Source: Gordonia namibiensis NBRC 108229 (lineage in GTDB: Bacteria > Actinomycetota > Actinomycetes > Mycobacteriales > Mycobacteriaceae). Taken from it: DNA of 64,000 nt. Both the position numbers and the translations under genes were made by a program. The notes below the pieces were generated by a model. That model did not search any database. It was not told where the DNA came from and worked only from the letters and a program-made list of their open reading frames with translations. Positions 29,826 through 38,467 of the stretch are shown here, in pieces. The stretch covers positions 1 through 64,000 of the forward strand of contig NZ_BAHE01000001.1 of assembly GCF_000298235.1 (NCBI RefSeq). Reading direction: 5' to 3'. Each line of letters begins with the position of its first letter. Within the stretch, counting starts at the first letter, position 1.

Positions 29826-30797
29826 TCAGGCCTTGGGCCAGCCCAGCGCCTTCGACAACCGGCTCACCGACGCCCCGATGCCCAGCTCCTCGACGAGCGC
29901 GGCCAGCGCCTCGGGGTCGGCCGGTTCGGACGGGAGCAGATCCGGCCCGCTGTCGATGGTCTCCGCGTCGGTGCGCACCGAGACGACGGTGCGTGCGGCC
30001 TCCAGATAGTCAGCGGCAGCGAGTAGCGCCTTGCGAGCCCGCGTCGGGACCTTCGACGACGAGTCCCGGGCGGCCTCTTCGAGCGCGTCCAGGCTGCCGT
30101 ACTCGCTGATCAGTTTCGCCGCGGTCTTCTCACCGATGCCCTGCACGCCGGGAAGACCGTCCGACGGGTCGCCGCGCAGCATCGACATCTCCGCGTAGCC
30201 GATCCCCGCGCGATCGGCGGGCACGCCGTACTTCTCGCCGACCTCGACCGGCCCCATCATCTCGGCCTTCGCCAATCCGCGCCCGACGTAGAGCACCCGC
30301 ACCGGAACCGGATCGTCGGACACCACCTGCAGCAGGTCGCGGTCACCGCTGACGACGATGACGGGGTCCTTCGCCTCCTCCCAGGCGAGCGTCCCGATGA
30401 CGTCGTCGGCCTCGCAGCCGACCGCACCCGAGGTCGCGATCCCCGCGGCGGCAAGGACATTCATGATCATGTCGACCTGCGGCGTCAGCGTGTCCGGAAC
30501 CTCTTCGACATCGATGGTCTCCGTGCCCGTGGCATCGGTCGCACCGTCCTCGACCGCGACGCGGTGCGCCTTGTAGGTCGGGATGAGAGCGGTGCGGAAC
30601 TCGGGACGCCAGTCGAGGTCGAGGCAGACGACGAGGCGCGTCGGGTGTTCGCGCGTCACGAGATTCGCGATCGTGTCGATGAATCCCCGAACCGCGTTGA
30701 CCGGTCGCCCGTCGGGGCTGGTCATCTTCTCGGGCAGGGCATAGAACGACCGGAACCACAGGCTCGCACCGTCGAGCAGCATCAACGAATCCGTCAC
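29826..30797 (-). CDS. 5'-3' exonuclease (Pol I N-terminal-like / FEN family)
   Basis: The 323-residue protein matches the stand-alone 5'-nuclease related to the N-terminal domain of DNA polymerase I (Rv2090-like). The N-terminal [18 protein letters not shown] carries the first metal aspartate. [14 protein letters not shown] and [11 protein letters not shown] hold the acidic metal cluster, and the H3TH motif [26 protein letters not shown] is clear. It should cleave 5' flaps or RNA primers. GTG at 30797 gives the family start (TDSLMLLDG); GTG at 30803 is a nearby alternative. It converges on the DUF4333 gene with no gap and diverges from the M24 peptidase gene. Confidence 0.9.
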   Translation of the reverse strand: MTDSLMLLDGASLWFRSFYALPEKMTSPDGRPVNAVRGFIDTIANLVTREHPTRLVVCLDLDWRPEFRTALIPTYKAHRVAVEDGATDATGTETIDVEEVPDTLTPQVDMIMNVLAAAGIATSGAVGCEADDVIGTLAWEEAKDPVIVVSGDRDLLQVVSDDPVPVRVLYVGRGLAKAEMMGPVEVGEKYGVPADRAGIGYAEMSMLRGDPSDGLPGVQGIGEKTAAKLISEYGSLDALEEAARDSSSKVPTRARKALLAAADYLEAARTVVSVRTDAETIDSGPDLLPSEPADPEALAALVEELGIGASVSRLSKALGWPKA

Positions 30798-30854
30798 CCA
30801 CACACTCTCGCATTGACGGTGTCGCCGCGTCACCACGACCCGCACACCCGGCGG

Positions 30855-30860
30855 TAGTCT
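30855..30860 (+). promoter_or_regulatory. leaderless-type -10 box (TAGTCT)
   Basis: TAGTCT lies six bases before the ATG at 30867 of the M24 peptidase gene. Confidence 0.55.
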
Positions 30861-30866
30861 TCGACC

Positions 30867-32009
30867 ATGGCTGCGACATCGACGACCGCCGGCTCGGCGG
30901 CACCGCTGTTCGATCCCGAGGTGTACCGCGAACGCATGCGCCGCGCCGCGGAACTCACCCGCGACGCCGGCCTCGACGCGCTGGTGGTGGCGCCCGGCCC
31001 GGACCTCCGCTACCTCGTGGGCTCACGCGCCGACACCTTCGAACGCCTCACCGCACTCGTGATCCCCGCCGCGGGGGACCCGAAGCTGGTCATCGCGCGC
31101 CTCGAGGTGCCGTCGTTGTCGGCCTCAGCCGTCGGCGATCTCGGCATCGAGGTGGCCGACTGGGTCGACGGCGACGACGCGCACGGTCTCGCACTCGCCG
31201 GTCTGCCCTCGAATCCGGCCATCGCGGTGTCGGATTCGATGCCGGCCCTGCACGTGATCCCGCTGGCCCGGCACACCGGCGCCACCCCGCAACTCGCCAC
31301 CGCCGTACTCCGCGAACTCCGAATGATCAAGGACGACGCGGAGATCGAGGCCCTGCGTCGAGCCGGCGCGGCCATCGACCGCGTCCACGCCCGGATGGGT
31401 GAGTGGCTCAAGCCCGGACGCACCGAGCGCGAGGTCTCCGACGACATCGCCGCGGCGATCCTCGAGGAGGGCCACACCGAGGCGGCGTTCATCATCGTCG
31501 GCTCCGGACCCAACGGCGCCGACCCGCATCACGAGTTCTCCGACCGGGTCATCGAACGGTCCGACATCGTGGTCATCGACATCGGCGGACCGGTCGAACC
31601 CGGCTACAACTCCGACTCGACCCGCACCTACTGCTTCGAACCGCCGGCCGCCGACGTCGCCGACGCCTACGCCGCCCTGCACGAGGCCCAGCGTGCCGCG
31701 GTCGACGCCGTGCGGCCCGGGGTCACCGCCGCGTCGATCGATGCAGCGGCTCGCGACCTGCTGCGCGAGCGCGGTCTCGCCGATCAGTTCATCCACCGCA
31801 CCGGGCACGGCATCGGCCTCTCCGTGCACGAGGAGCCCTACATCGTGAACGGCAACGACATCACCCTGCGCCCCGGCATGGCCTTCAGCGTGGAGCCCGG
31901 GGTGTACTTCTCCGGCCGCTGGGGCGCCCGCATCGAGGACATCGTGGTGGTCACCGAGGACGGTTGCGAATCGTTCAACAACCGCCCGCACGAGTTGGTG
32001 CAACTGTAG
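30867..32009 (+). CDS. M24-family aminopeptidase (Xaa-Pro dipeptidase type)
   Basis: The 380-residue protein has an N-terminal creatinase-like domain (about 15-145) and a C-terminal pita-bread domain. The five metal ligands are visible: two aspartates in [19 protein letters not shown], the histidine in [15 protein letters not shown], and glutamates in SVEPG and ARIEDIVVV. It should release N-terminal residues from X-Pro peptides and matches Rv2089c (PepE) by context. A leaderless-type -10 precedes the ATG. A tandem repeat tract begins directly after the stop codon. Confidence 0.92.
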   Translation: MAATSTTAGSAAPLFDPEVYRERMRRAAELTRDAGLDALVVAPGPDLRYLVGSRADTFERLTALVIPAAGDPKLVIARLEVPSLSASAVGDLGIEVADWVDGDDAHGLALAGLPSNPAIAVSDSMPALHVIPLARHTGATPQLATAVLRELRMIKDDAEIEALRRAGAAIDRVHARMGEWLKPGRTEREVSDDIAAAILEEGHTEAAFIIVGSGPNGADPHHEFSDRVIERSDIVVIDIGGPVEPGYNSDSTRTYCFEPPAADVADAYAALHEAQRAAVDAVRPGVTAASIDAAARDLLRERGLADQFIHRTGHGIGLSVHEEPYIVNGNDITLRPGMAFSVEPGVYFSGRWGARIEDIVVVTEDGCESFNNRPHELVQL

Positions 32010-32010
32010 T

Positions 32011-32318
32011 CACCCGGACAGCGGTCTATCCGAACAGCGACGCCTGACCTCCGCTGGCCGAGTATCGAGGTCACCCGAATGGCGACGCTTTACCTCCGCT
32101 GGCCGAGTAGCGACGACCGAGCGGAGCGAGGACGCCGCGTATCGAGGTCACCCGGACAGCGGTCTATCCGAACAGCGACGCCTGACCTCCGCTGGCCGTA
32201 TCGAGGTCACCCGAATGGCGACGCTTTACCTCCGCTGGCCGAGTAGCGACGACCGAGCGGAGCGAGGACGCCGCGTATCGAGGTCACCCGGACAGCGGTC
32301 TAACCGAACAGCGACGCC
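32011..32318 (+). repeat. tandem ~137-bp repeat tract (family 2), overlapping the 3' end of the F420-type reductase gene
   Basis: Two full units start at 32011 and 32149 (138 and 136 bases; the second lacks two bases), and a third partial unit starts at 32285. Each unit has an A half (from CACCCGGACAGCGGTC) and a B half (from CACCCGAATGGCGACGC, running into CTGGCCGAGTAGCGACG and GGACGCCGCGTATCGAGGT). The third unit runs into the coding end of the leftward reductase gene. The earlier units contain a copy of that gene's last codons and a stop (Ala-Ser-Leu-Phe-Gly-TAG on the minus strand). A further B-type copy lies after cobN. Confidence 0.85.
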
Positions 32319-32701
32319 GACCCGAGCACCCGGGACACGCTGATCTCGATCACCACGCGTCGGGGGTTGGGCTTGGGCTGCCGGTATCGCTGCGCGTAGC
32401 GCTGTTCGGCCTCGTGGACGCGTTCGGGTTCGCGGCTGATGCGCGCCGGACCCTCCAGGGTCAGCCACCGCGGACCCTCGACGTTCGTCACCGCCGCATA
32501 GCCACCACGCTCGACGTTGCGCACCTTCTGGCTGCCGTCGAAGGTGATCACCCGCGCGAGCCCGGCGTGGGGGTCCCAGGTGAATCCGACCGCCACCGAA
32601 TGCGGTGTCCCGTCGGCGCGCAGCGTCGTGAGTGTGCCGAGGTGGCGTTCGGTCAGGAACTCGACGGCGGCGGGGCCGATGTCGGCAGCGGTGCGTGGCA
32701 T
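32300..32701 (-). CDS. PPOX-class flavin/F420-binding protein, F420H2-dependent biliverdin reductase-like (Rv2074-like)
   Basis: The 133-residue split-barrel protein closely resembles M. tuberculosis Rv2074: FLTERHLGTLTTLRADGTPHSVAVGFTW (about 14-41), then RYAQRYRQPKPNPRRVVIEI and VLGSASLFG at the end. Rv2074 reduces biliverdin with reduced F420, so the same role is likely here. The ATG at 32701 follows a TAGCGT box by seven bases. Only 63 bases separate it from the divergent SDR gene, the Rv2073c-Rv2074 arrangement. Its last codons form part of a tandem repeat unit. Confidence 0.88.
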   Translation of the reverse strand: MPRTAADIGPAAVEFLTERHLGTLTTLRADGTPHSVAVGFTWDPHAGLARVITFDGSQKVRNVERGGYAAVTNVEGPRWLTLEGPARISREPERVHEAEQRYAQRYRQPKPNPRRVVIEISVSRVLGSASLFG

Positions 32702-32708
32702 GACAGCC

Positions 32709-32714
32709 ACGCTA
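32709..32714 (-). promoter_or_regulatory. leaderless-type -10 box (TAGCGT)
   Basis: On the minus strand TAGCGT lies seven bases before the ATG at 32701 of the F420-type reductase. Confidence 0.5.
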
Positions 32715-32751
32715 GCGCGACGGGGTGGCAGGAGGGCCCCGGGGCTGGTGC

Positions 32752-32757
32752 GATACT
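32752..32757 (+). promoter_or_regulatory. leaderless-type -10 box (GATACT)
   Basis: GATACT ends seven bases before the ATG at 32765 of the SDR gene, the likely promoter of the SDR-cobL-cobM-cobK operon. Confidence 0.45.
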
Positions 32758-32764
32758 GCTGTGC

Positions 32765-33532
32765 ATGGCGTCTGAGACATCTCCGGGTTCGCTCGTCCTG
32801 TTCGGCGGCCGCAGCGAGATCGGGGTGGCCACCGCACAGCGCCTGGCCGAAGGACGGACGGTGGTCCTCGCGGCTCGTCGGCCCGACGACCTCGCCGACC
32901 AGAAGGCCATCCTGCTCGACGCCGGCGCCACCGCCGTGCACACCGTCGCCTTCGACGCGAACGACATCGACAGCCACCCCGGGTTGATCGCGTCCCTGGT
33001 CGAGGAGTTCGGCCCGATCGGCATCGCGATCGTCGCCTTCGGGATTCTCGGGGACCAGGCGCGCGCGGAAGCCGATGTCGCGCATGCCCTGCAGATCGCG
33101 CACACGGACTACTACGCACACGTCAGTGTTCTGATTCCGCTGGCCGCCGCCCTGCGCGCGCAGGGGTCCGGCACGATGATCGTTTTCTCGTCGGTCGCCG
33201 GTATCCGCGTGCGCCGGGCCAACTTCGTCTACGGCTCCACCAAGGCCGGCCTCGACGGTTTCGCCAGCGGCATGGCGGACTCGCTGCACGGCACCGGCGT
33301 CCGGCTGCTCCTCGCCCGACCCGGCTTCGTGATCGGCGCTATGACCAAGGAGCTGATGGAGTCCGGCGTGAAACCCGCACCCTTCTCGAAGACCCCCGAC
33401 CAGGTCGCCGACGCCGTTGCCCGTGCGTACCGCAAGGGTCGCGGCGAGGTCTGGATCCCGGCGGTGCTGCGGCCGGTCTTCTTCGGCATGCGTCTTCTCC
33501 CTCGTGCGGTGTGGCGGAGAATGCCCCGATGA
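32765..33532 (+). CDS. short-chain dehydrogenase/reductase (Rv2073c-like)
   Basis: The 255-residue SDR has a nucleotide-binding start LVLFGGRSEIGVATAQ and the catalytic YGSTK segment (Tyr-x3-Lys) near residue 157. A serine-rich strand (MIVFSSVAG) lies before it. It resembles Rv2073c and, more distantly, the arabinogalactan-precursor reductase DprE2; the substrate is unknown. Its stop overlaps the cobL ATG (ATGA), so it is the first gene of a cobalamin operon. No corrin role is known for it. Confidence 0.85.
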   Translation: MASETSPGSLVLFGGRSEIGVATAQRLAEGRTVVLAARRPDDLADQKAILLDAGATAVHTVAFDANDIDSHPGLIASLVEEFGPIGIAIVAFGILGDQARAEADVAHALQIAHTDYYAHVSVLIPLAAALRAQGSGTMIVFSSVAGIRVRRANFVYGSTKAGLDGFASGMADSLHGTGVRLLLARPGFVIGAMTKELMESGVKPAPFSKTPDQVADAVARAYRKGRGEVWIPAVLRPVFFGMRLLPRAVWRRMPR

Positions 33533-34788
33533 GCTCCACGCCGTCGGGTTCGGGCGTACCGCCGCGGTTCGTGGTCGTCGGGATCGGCGCCGACGGCTGG
33601 CGCGGACTCGGCGACGCGGCACGCGACGAACTTCGCGATGCCCGCGTGATCTACGGCGCAACACGGCAACTCGCCTTGCTCGACGAGGTCGAGCACGAAC
33701 TGACCGGTACACGGGAGGCGTGGCGCTCCCCGATGTCGGCACATCTCGCCGAAGTCCTCGAGATCGCTTCCGGTCAGATCCACATCCTGGCCAGCGGTGA
33801 TCCCATGTTCCACGGCGTCGGCGCCAGCATCGCCGGGCGGGTGGGCGCCGACCGGGTACGGATCTATCCGGCGGTGTCCAGCGCGAGCCTGGCCTGCGCG
33901 CGTCTCGGCTGGGACCTTGCCACGACCCGGATCGTCAGTGCCGTGACCGCCGACCCCGAGGTCGTTCTCACCGAGGCCACCGACGGCGGACGTCTGCTCG
34001 TCCTCAGCCGCGACGACACGACCCCGGCAGCTATCTCGGAACTGCTCGCGCAGAACGGATTCGGGAGCTCGACGATGACCGTGCTCGAACAACTCGGTGG
34101 ACCAGACGAGCGCATCCGTTCCTCGACCGCGGAATCCTGGGCGAATTCACCCGTGGACCCGCTCAACATCGTGGCCGTCGATTGCGCCGGACCTCGTCGT
34201 AGCCGGATGCCCGGCCGTGACGACGACACCTACGACCACGACGGCCAGATCACCAAGTCCACGATCCGCGCGATCACGGTCGCCGCGCTCGAACCGGCCG
34301 GACCGCAACTTCTCTGGGACATCGGCTCCGGTTCCGGAAGTGTGGCCATCGAATGGTTGCGCGCCGACAACCGGGGACGAGCGGTCGCCTTCGAACAGAA
34401 CGCGGACCGGGCAGAACGGCTCACCACCAACGCTCGTCGGCACGGCGTCGGCCATCGCCTGTCGCTACGCGGTGCCGCGCCCGAAGCCCTCTCCGACGCA
34501 CCGCCTCCCGACGCGGTGTTCATCGGCGGTGGCCTCGACGAGAAGGTCCTCACCGCCGCCTGGAACGCACTCCGACCTTCCGGACGGATCGTCGTCAACG
34601 CCGTCACCGTGGAGAACCAGGAGATCCTGGTCCGTTGGCACGCCGAACGCGGCGGCACCCTGCGGCGCCTGTCCGTGGAGACCGTCGCGCCACTCGGGAC
34701 GATGACCACCTGGCGGCCGGCGCTGCCGATCGTCCAGTGGGCCGCAACCAGAGACGACCCAGCAATCGAGGCGGGATCGAAGGCATGA
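33529..34788 (+). CDS. cobL: precorrin-6Y C5,15-methyltransferase (decarboxylating)
   Basis: The 419-residue bifunctional enzyme of aerobic cobalamin synthesis methylates C5 and C15 of precorrin-6Y and removes the C12 acetate carboxyl group. The N-terminal CbiE-like half (about 1-200) has VVVGIGADGWRGL and ASGDPMFHGVG. The C-terminal CbiT-like half (about 235-419) has the SAM site LLWDIGSGSGSVAIEW. The ATG at 33529 overlaps the SDR stop; a GTG six codons earlier is less likely. cobM begins with another four-base overlap. Confidence 0.95.
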   Translation: MSSTPSGSGVPPRFVVVGIGADGWRGLGDAARDELRDARVIYGATRQLALLDEVEHELTGTREAWRSPMSAHLAEVLEIASGQIHILASGDPMFHGVGASIAGRVGADRVRIYPAVSSASLACARLGWDLATTRIVSAVTADPEVVLTEATDGGRLLVLSRDDTTPAAISELLAQNGFGSSTMTVLEQLGGPDERIRSSTAESWANSPVDPLNIVAVDCAGPRRSRMPGRDDDTYDHDGQITKSTIRAITVAALEPAGPQLLWDIGSGSGSVAIEWLRADNRGRAVAFEQNADRAERLTTNARRHGVGHRLSLRGAAPEALSDAPPPDAVFIGGGLDEKVLTAAWNALRPSGRIVVNAVTVENQEILVRWHAERGGTLRRLSVETVAPLGTMTTWRPALPIVQWAATRDDPAIEAGSKA

Positions 34789-35558
34789 CCGTCTACTTCA
34801 TCGGCGCCGGCCCCGGCGCTCCCGACCTGATCACCCTCCGCGGCGCGCGGCTGCTGGGGGAGTGCCGCAGCTGCCTGTACGCCGGCTCGCTGGTACCCGA
34901 CGAGATGCTCGAGCTGTGCCCCGACGACGCCGTCCTCGTCGACACCGCGCGGATGCCGTTGTCCGACATCGTCGATCACATCGTCTCCGCTCACGAACGC
35001 GGGGACGACGTAGCGCGCCTGCACTCCGGCGACCTGTCGATCTACTCCGCGCTCGCCGAACAGCAACGCGAACTCCGTGCGCGCGGCATCCCGTTCGAGA
35101 TCGTGCCCGGGGTGCCCGCCTTCGCCGCCGCGGCCGCGGTACTCGACACCGAACTCACCGTCCCCGGCGTGGGTCAGAGTCTACTCATCACCCGGGTGTC
35201 GACGCTGTCGACCGACATGCCCGACGGCGAGGACCTGGCGAGCCTCGCCGCGACCGGTGTGACACTCGCCCTCCATCTCGCCGCCCACCGTGCCGAGCAG
35301 ATCGTCAAAGCGCTCGCACCGCATTACGGTTCGGAATGTCCCACCGCGACCGTCGCTTTCGCGAGCCGGCCGAACCAGCAGGTGGTGCGCTGTCCGCTGA
35401 ACCGGCTACCGGAGGCCTTGCACGCCGCCGACATCCGCAAGACCGCGATCATCTTCGTCGGACGTGTCCTCGACGCCTCGGCGTACCCCGAGGTGACCGA
35501 CAGCTACCTGTACTCCCATGCCCGCATGACGAAACTCCGCGAGACACCGCACCCATGA
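34785..35558 (+). CDS. cobM: precorrin-4 C11-methyltransferase
   Basis: The 257-residue SAM-dependent tetrapyrrole methylase converts precorrin-4 to precorrin-5. The family signature YFIGAGPGAPDLITLRG is at residues 4-20, followed by YAGSLVP, LHSGDLSIYSALAEQ and EIVPGVPAFAAAAA. The ATG at 34785 overlaps the cobL stop, and the stop overlaps the cobK start (ATGA both times), so the enzymes are made in near-equal amounts from one message. Confidence 0.95.
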   Translation: MTVYFIGAGPGAPDLITLRGARLLGECRSCLYAGSLVPDEMLELCPDDAVLVDTARMPLSDIVDHIVSAHERGDDVARLHSGDLSIYSALAEQQRELRARGIPFEIVPGVPAFAAAAAVLDTELTVPGVGQSLLITRVSTLSTDMPDGEDLASLAATGVTLALHLAAHRAEQIVKALAPHYGSECPTATVAFASRPNQQVVRCPLNRLPEALHAADIRKTAIIFVGRVLDASAYPEVTDSYLYSHARMTKLRETPHP

Positions 35559-36298
35559 CCGGTGAACAGATCCTCATCCTCGGCGGCACCGGCGAGGCAC
35601 GTGCGCTGGCGAAGTCGCTGATCGACGCCGAACGGTCGGTCATCAGCTCTCTCGCCGGGCGCGTGGACAATCCGCGCCTGCCGGTCGGCCCGGTCCGGAT
35701 CGGCGGCTTCGGCGGAGTCGACGGTCTGCGGGAGTGGCTGATCAGCAACCGGATTCAGGCCGTCGTCGATGCCACGCATCCGTTCGCGGCGACCATCACC
35801 CGGAACGCCGCGCAGGCTGCGTCGGAAGCGGGGGTGCCGCTGCTCCGGCTGCGTCGCGAACCGTGGACCCCGACCCAGGCCGACCGCTGGATCCGCGTTC
35901 CGGATCTCGCGGCTGCCGCCGACGAGGTACGACGCCGCGGCAAGCGGGTACTGCTCACCACGGGCCGCCAGGATGTCGGCGAGTTCGCCGATATCGACGA
36001 CGTCTGGTTCCTCATCCGTGTCGTCGACCCGCCGACTGCGGAACTTCCTGCGCACCACGAGATCCTGCGATCCCGCGGACCGTACGATTACGACTCGGAG
36101 CTCGCACTTCTGCGCGAGAACCGGATCGATCTGCTCGTCACCAAGAACAGCGGGGGAGCGCTGACGAAGGCGAAACTCGACGCCGCCGCGGCCCTGGGTA
36201 TCGACGTGATCGTCGTCGACCGTCCGATCGAACCCGACGTCCCGGCGGTGTCAGACGTCGCTGCCGCCCAGGCTTGGCTCGAGCGGCTGCTCGGCTGA
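35555..36298 (+). CDS. cobK: precorrin-6A reductase
   Basis: The 247-residue NADPH-dependent enzyme reduces precorrin-6A to dihydroprecorrin-6. Typical stretches are ILILGGTGEARALAKSL (residues 6-22), VVDATHPFAATITRNA (about 69-84), LLTTGRQDV and LVTKNSGGALTKAKLDAA. The length fits the family (about 245). Its final 48 bases overlap, tail to tail, the end of the oppositely transcribed cobIJ gene, and both reading frames are intact. Confidence 0.95.
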   Translation: MTGEQILILGGTGEARALAKSLIDAERSVISSLAGRVDNPRLPVGPVRIGGFGGVDGLREWLISNRIQAVVDATHPFAATITRNAAQAASEAGVPLLRLRREPWTPTQADRWIRVPDLAAAADEVRRRGKRVLLTTGRQDVGEFADIDDVWFLIRVVDPPTAELPAHHEILRSRGPYDYDSELALLRENRIDLLVTKNSGGALTKAKLDAAAALGIDVIVVDRPIEPDVPAVSDVAAAQAWLERLLG

Positions 36299-37834
36299 GA
36301 CCTGTTCCGGCTCATCGGCCGGGGTGTGCCGGCGGGGCGTGAACACCAGGGAGCCGGCGGCGCGCGAGACGACGCGGGTCGCCGATGACCCGATGATGAG
36401 CAGCGTCCGCATGTCGACGACTTCCGGGTCGAGGTCGGCGACGGTTGTGGTGGTCAGCGTCTGTTCCGGGCCACCCACGTCGCGACCGAGAACGACGACG
36501 CGATCCGGCGACACCGTCTGCAACAGCGTGTGTTTGAGGGCCCCGACCTGCCATGAGCGGCTCGCCGAACCCGGGTTGTAGACGGCGATGACCAGGTCGG
36601 CGGCCAGAGCGGCACGGATGCGGCGTTCGATCACCGACCACGGCTTGAGGCGGTCGGACAGGGAGATCACCGCGAAGTCGTGACCGAGAGGCGCACCGAC
36701 GGCCGCCGCCACCGCGGTTGCGGCGGTGACACCCGGAACCACCCGGACCGGGACGTCATGCCACTGCGGCTCGGCGGCCACCTCGGCGACCGCGGCCGCC
36801 ATGGCGAAGACACCGGGGTCGCCCGATGACACCACGGCCACCCGGGCACCACGTCGGGCGAGGTCGAGCGCGAATTCGGCGCGTTCGGACTCGACCCGGT
36901 TGTCGCTGGCGTGCACGCGCTGGCCGGGCCGCGGGGTCACGCGCTTGAGGTAGGTCGTGTAACCGACCAGGTCGGTGGCGGTGGCGATTTCGGCGCGCAC
37001 CTCCGGCGTCGTCCAGCTGTCGTGGCCCGGTCCCAAGCCGACGACCACCAGCTCGCCCGGTACCGGTTCCGGCTCGAAGCGCGGGTTGTTCCGGCGGCCG
37101 GGAACCACGAGGATCGAGAAGTACGGCACCTCAGCAGGATTCACGTCCGCGGCCGGTAGCACACGTTCGACGGTGGTCGAGGCCCGTTCGACATAGAAGG
37201 CCTCGTCGAGACGACCCGCCTCGCGCAACGCCTCCCGCACCCGTTCGAAGGTGCGACCCAGCTTCATGATGACGATGGCGTCGGCAGAGCGGAAACGGAA
37301 CAGCAGCTCCTCCGTCGACGCCGTACCCGGCACCACCGTGAGGGTCTCCTCGCCCTCGACCAGCGGAATGCCGGTGGCCGCCGACGCCGCGCTCACCGAC
37401 GTCACACCCGGCACGATCTCGGCGTCGAAGTGCGGGGACAGCCGCTTGTGCATGTGCATGTAGGAGCTGTAGAAGAGCGGATCCCCTTCGGCGAGAAGGA
37501 CGACGTCCCGGCCCGCACGCAGGTGGACGGCGAGTCGCTCCGCGCTTTCGGTGTAGAAGTCGTCGAGCGCGCCCTGGTAGCCCCCGGGATGGTCGGTGGT
37601 CTCGGTGGTGACCGGGTACATGAGCCGCTCTTCGGTCTGGTCGTCCCGCAGGTACGGTTCGGCGACCGACCGCGCGATGCTGTTGCCATGGCGCGCACAG
37701 TGATACGCGACCACGTCGGCGGTGCTGATCACCCGCGCGGCCTTGACCGTCATGAGTTCGCTGTCGCCGGGGCCGAGGCCGATGCCCCAGAGCTTGCCCG
37801 GGAAGACGTCGTCGTTGACTGCAGGCACATTCAC
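36251..37834 (-). CDS. cobIJ: fused precorrin-2 C20- and precorrin-3B C17-methyltransferase
   Basis: The 527-residue protein joins two tetrapyrrole methylases. The N-terminal CobI half (about 1-245: GKLWGIGLGPGDSELMTVKAA, LLAEGDPLFYSSYMHM) makes precorrin-3A. The C-terminal CobJ half (about 263-510: LVVVGLGPGHDSWTTPEV, VVSSGDPGVFAMAAAV) contracts the ring by methylating C17 of precorrin-3B. The fusion is usual in mycobacteria. The start overlaps the cobH stop by four bases. The last 48 bases lie antisense to the end of cobK. Confidence 0.95.
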   Translation of the reverse strand: MNVPAVNDDVFPGKLWGIGLGPGDSELMTVKAARVISTADVVAYHCARHGNSIARSVAEPYLRDDQTEERLMYPVTTETTDHPGGYQGALDDFYTESAERLAVHLRAGRDVVLLAEGDPLFYSSYMHMHKRLSPHFDAEIVPGVTSVSAASAATGIPLVEGEETLTVVPGTASTEELLFRFRSADAIVIMKLGRTFERVREALREAGRLDEAFYVERASTTVERVLPAADVNPAEVPYFSILVVPGRRNNPRFEPEPVPGELVVVGLGPGHDSWTTPEVRAEIATATDLVGYTTYLKRVTPRPGQRVHASDNRVESERAEFALDLARRGARVAVVSSGDPGVFAMAAAVAEVAAEPQWHDVPVRVVPGVTAATAVAAAVGAPLGHDFAVISLSDRLKPWSVIERRIRAALAADLVIAVYNPGSASRSWQVGALKHTLLQTVSPDRVVVLGRDVGGPEQTLTTTTVADLDPEVVDMRTLLIIGSSATRVVSRAAGSLVFTPRRHTPADEPEQVSAEQPLEPSLGGSDV

Positions 37835-38454
37835 TCCTGAGGGGTGGCGAGCGCGTTGACGGCAGCGGCGGTGATCGCCGACCCGCCACGACGACCGGTG
37901 ACGGTGATGAACTCGAGATCGGTGCGGGCAGCGAGGGCCTCACAGGATTCCGCCGCGCCGACGAAACCGACAGGTGCGCCGATGATCGCGGCCGGGCGGG
38001 GCGCGCCCTCGTCGATCATGTCGAGCAGGGCGAACAACGCGGTCGGGGCATTGCCGATCGCGACGACCGCACCCTCGAGGCGTGGCAACCAGAACTGCAG
38101 GGCGGCAGCGGTTCTTGTGGTACCCATCTCCTCGGCGAGGGCGGCGAGGCCCGGTTCGGAGAGGTGGCACAGCACTTCGTTGTCGGCCGGCAGACGTTTG
38201 CGGGTGATTCCGGAGGCCACCATCGACGCGTCGCAGAGGATCGGGGCGCCGGCCTCGAGTGCCCCGCGGGCCGCGCGCACGACGCCGGGCGTCGCGACGA
38301 CGTCGCGCGTCAGATCGGTCTGGCCGCAGGCGTGGATCATCCGGACGACCACGGTCGACACATCGGAGTCGAAGGCGGACAGGTCCGACTCGGCCCGGAT
38401 CGTCGCAAAGGACTGGCGGTAGATCGCGGCGCCGTCGCGCAGGTACTCGGTCAT
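37831..38454 (-). CDS. cobH: precorrin-8X methylmutase
   Basis: The 207-residue enzyme moves the C11 methyl group to C12, forming hydrogenobyrinate. Typical stretches are MTEYLRDGAAIYRQSFATIRAESD at the start, VVRMIHACGQTD with the catalytic histidine (about residue 43), APILCDASMV, and NAPTALFALLDMIDEG with GAPVGFVGAAESCEAL. The ATG at 38454 gives family length. It lies 13 bases after cobG and overlaps the cobIJ start by four, forming the operon cobG-cobH-cobIJ. Confidence 0.95.
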   Translation of the reverse strand: MTEYLRDGAAIYRQSFATIRAESDLSAFDSDVSTVVVRMIHACGQTDLTRDVVATPGVVRAARGALEAGAPILCDASMVASGITRKRLPADNEVLCHLSEPGLAALAEEMGTTRTAAALQFWLPRLEGAVVAIGNAPTALFALLDMIDEGAPRPAAIIGAPVGFVGAAESCEALAARTDLEFITVTGRRGGSAITAAAVNALATPQE

Positions 38455-38467
38455 GGTGCGCACGAGC

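Noticed and set aside
32011-32318. CRISPR array
   Set aside because: The units are long, adjoin without unique spacers, and include pieces of a neighbouring gene. This is a tandem duplication.
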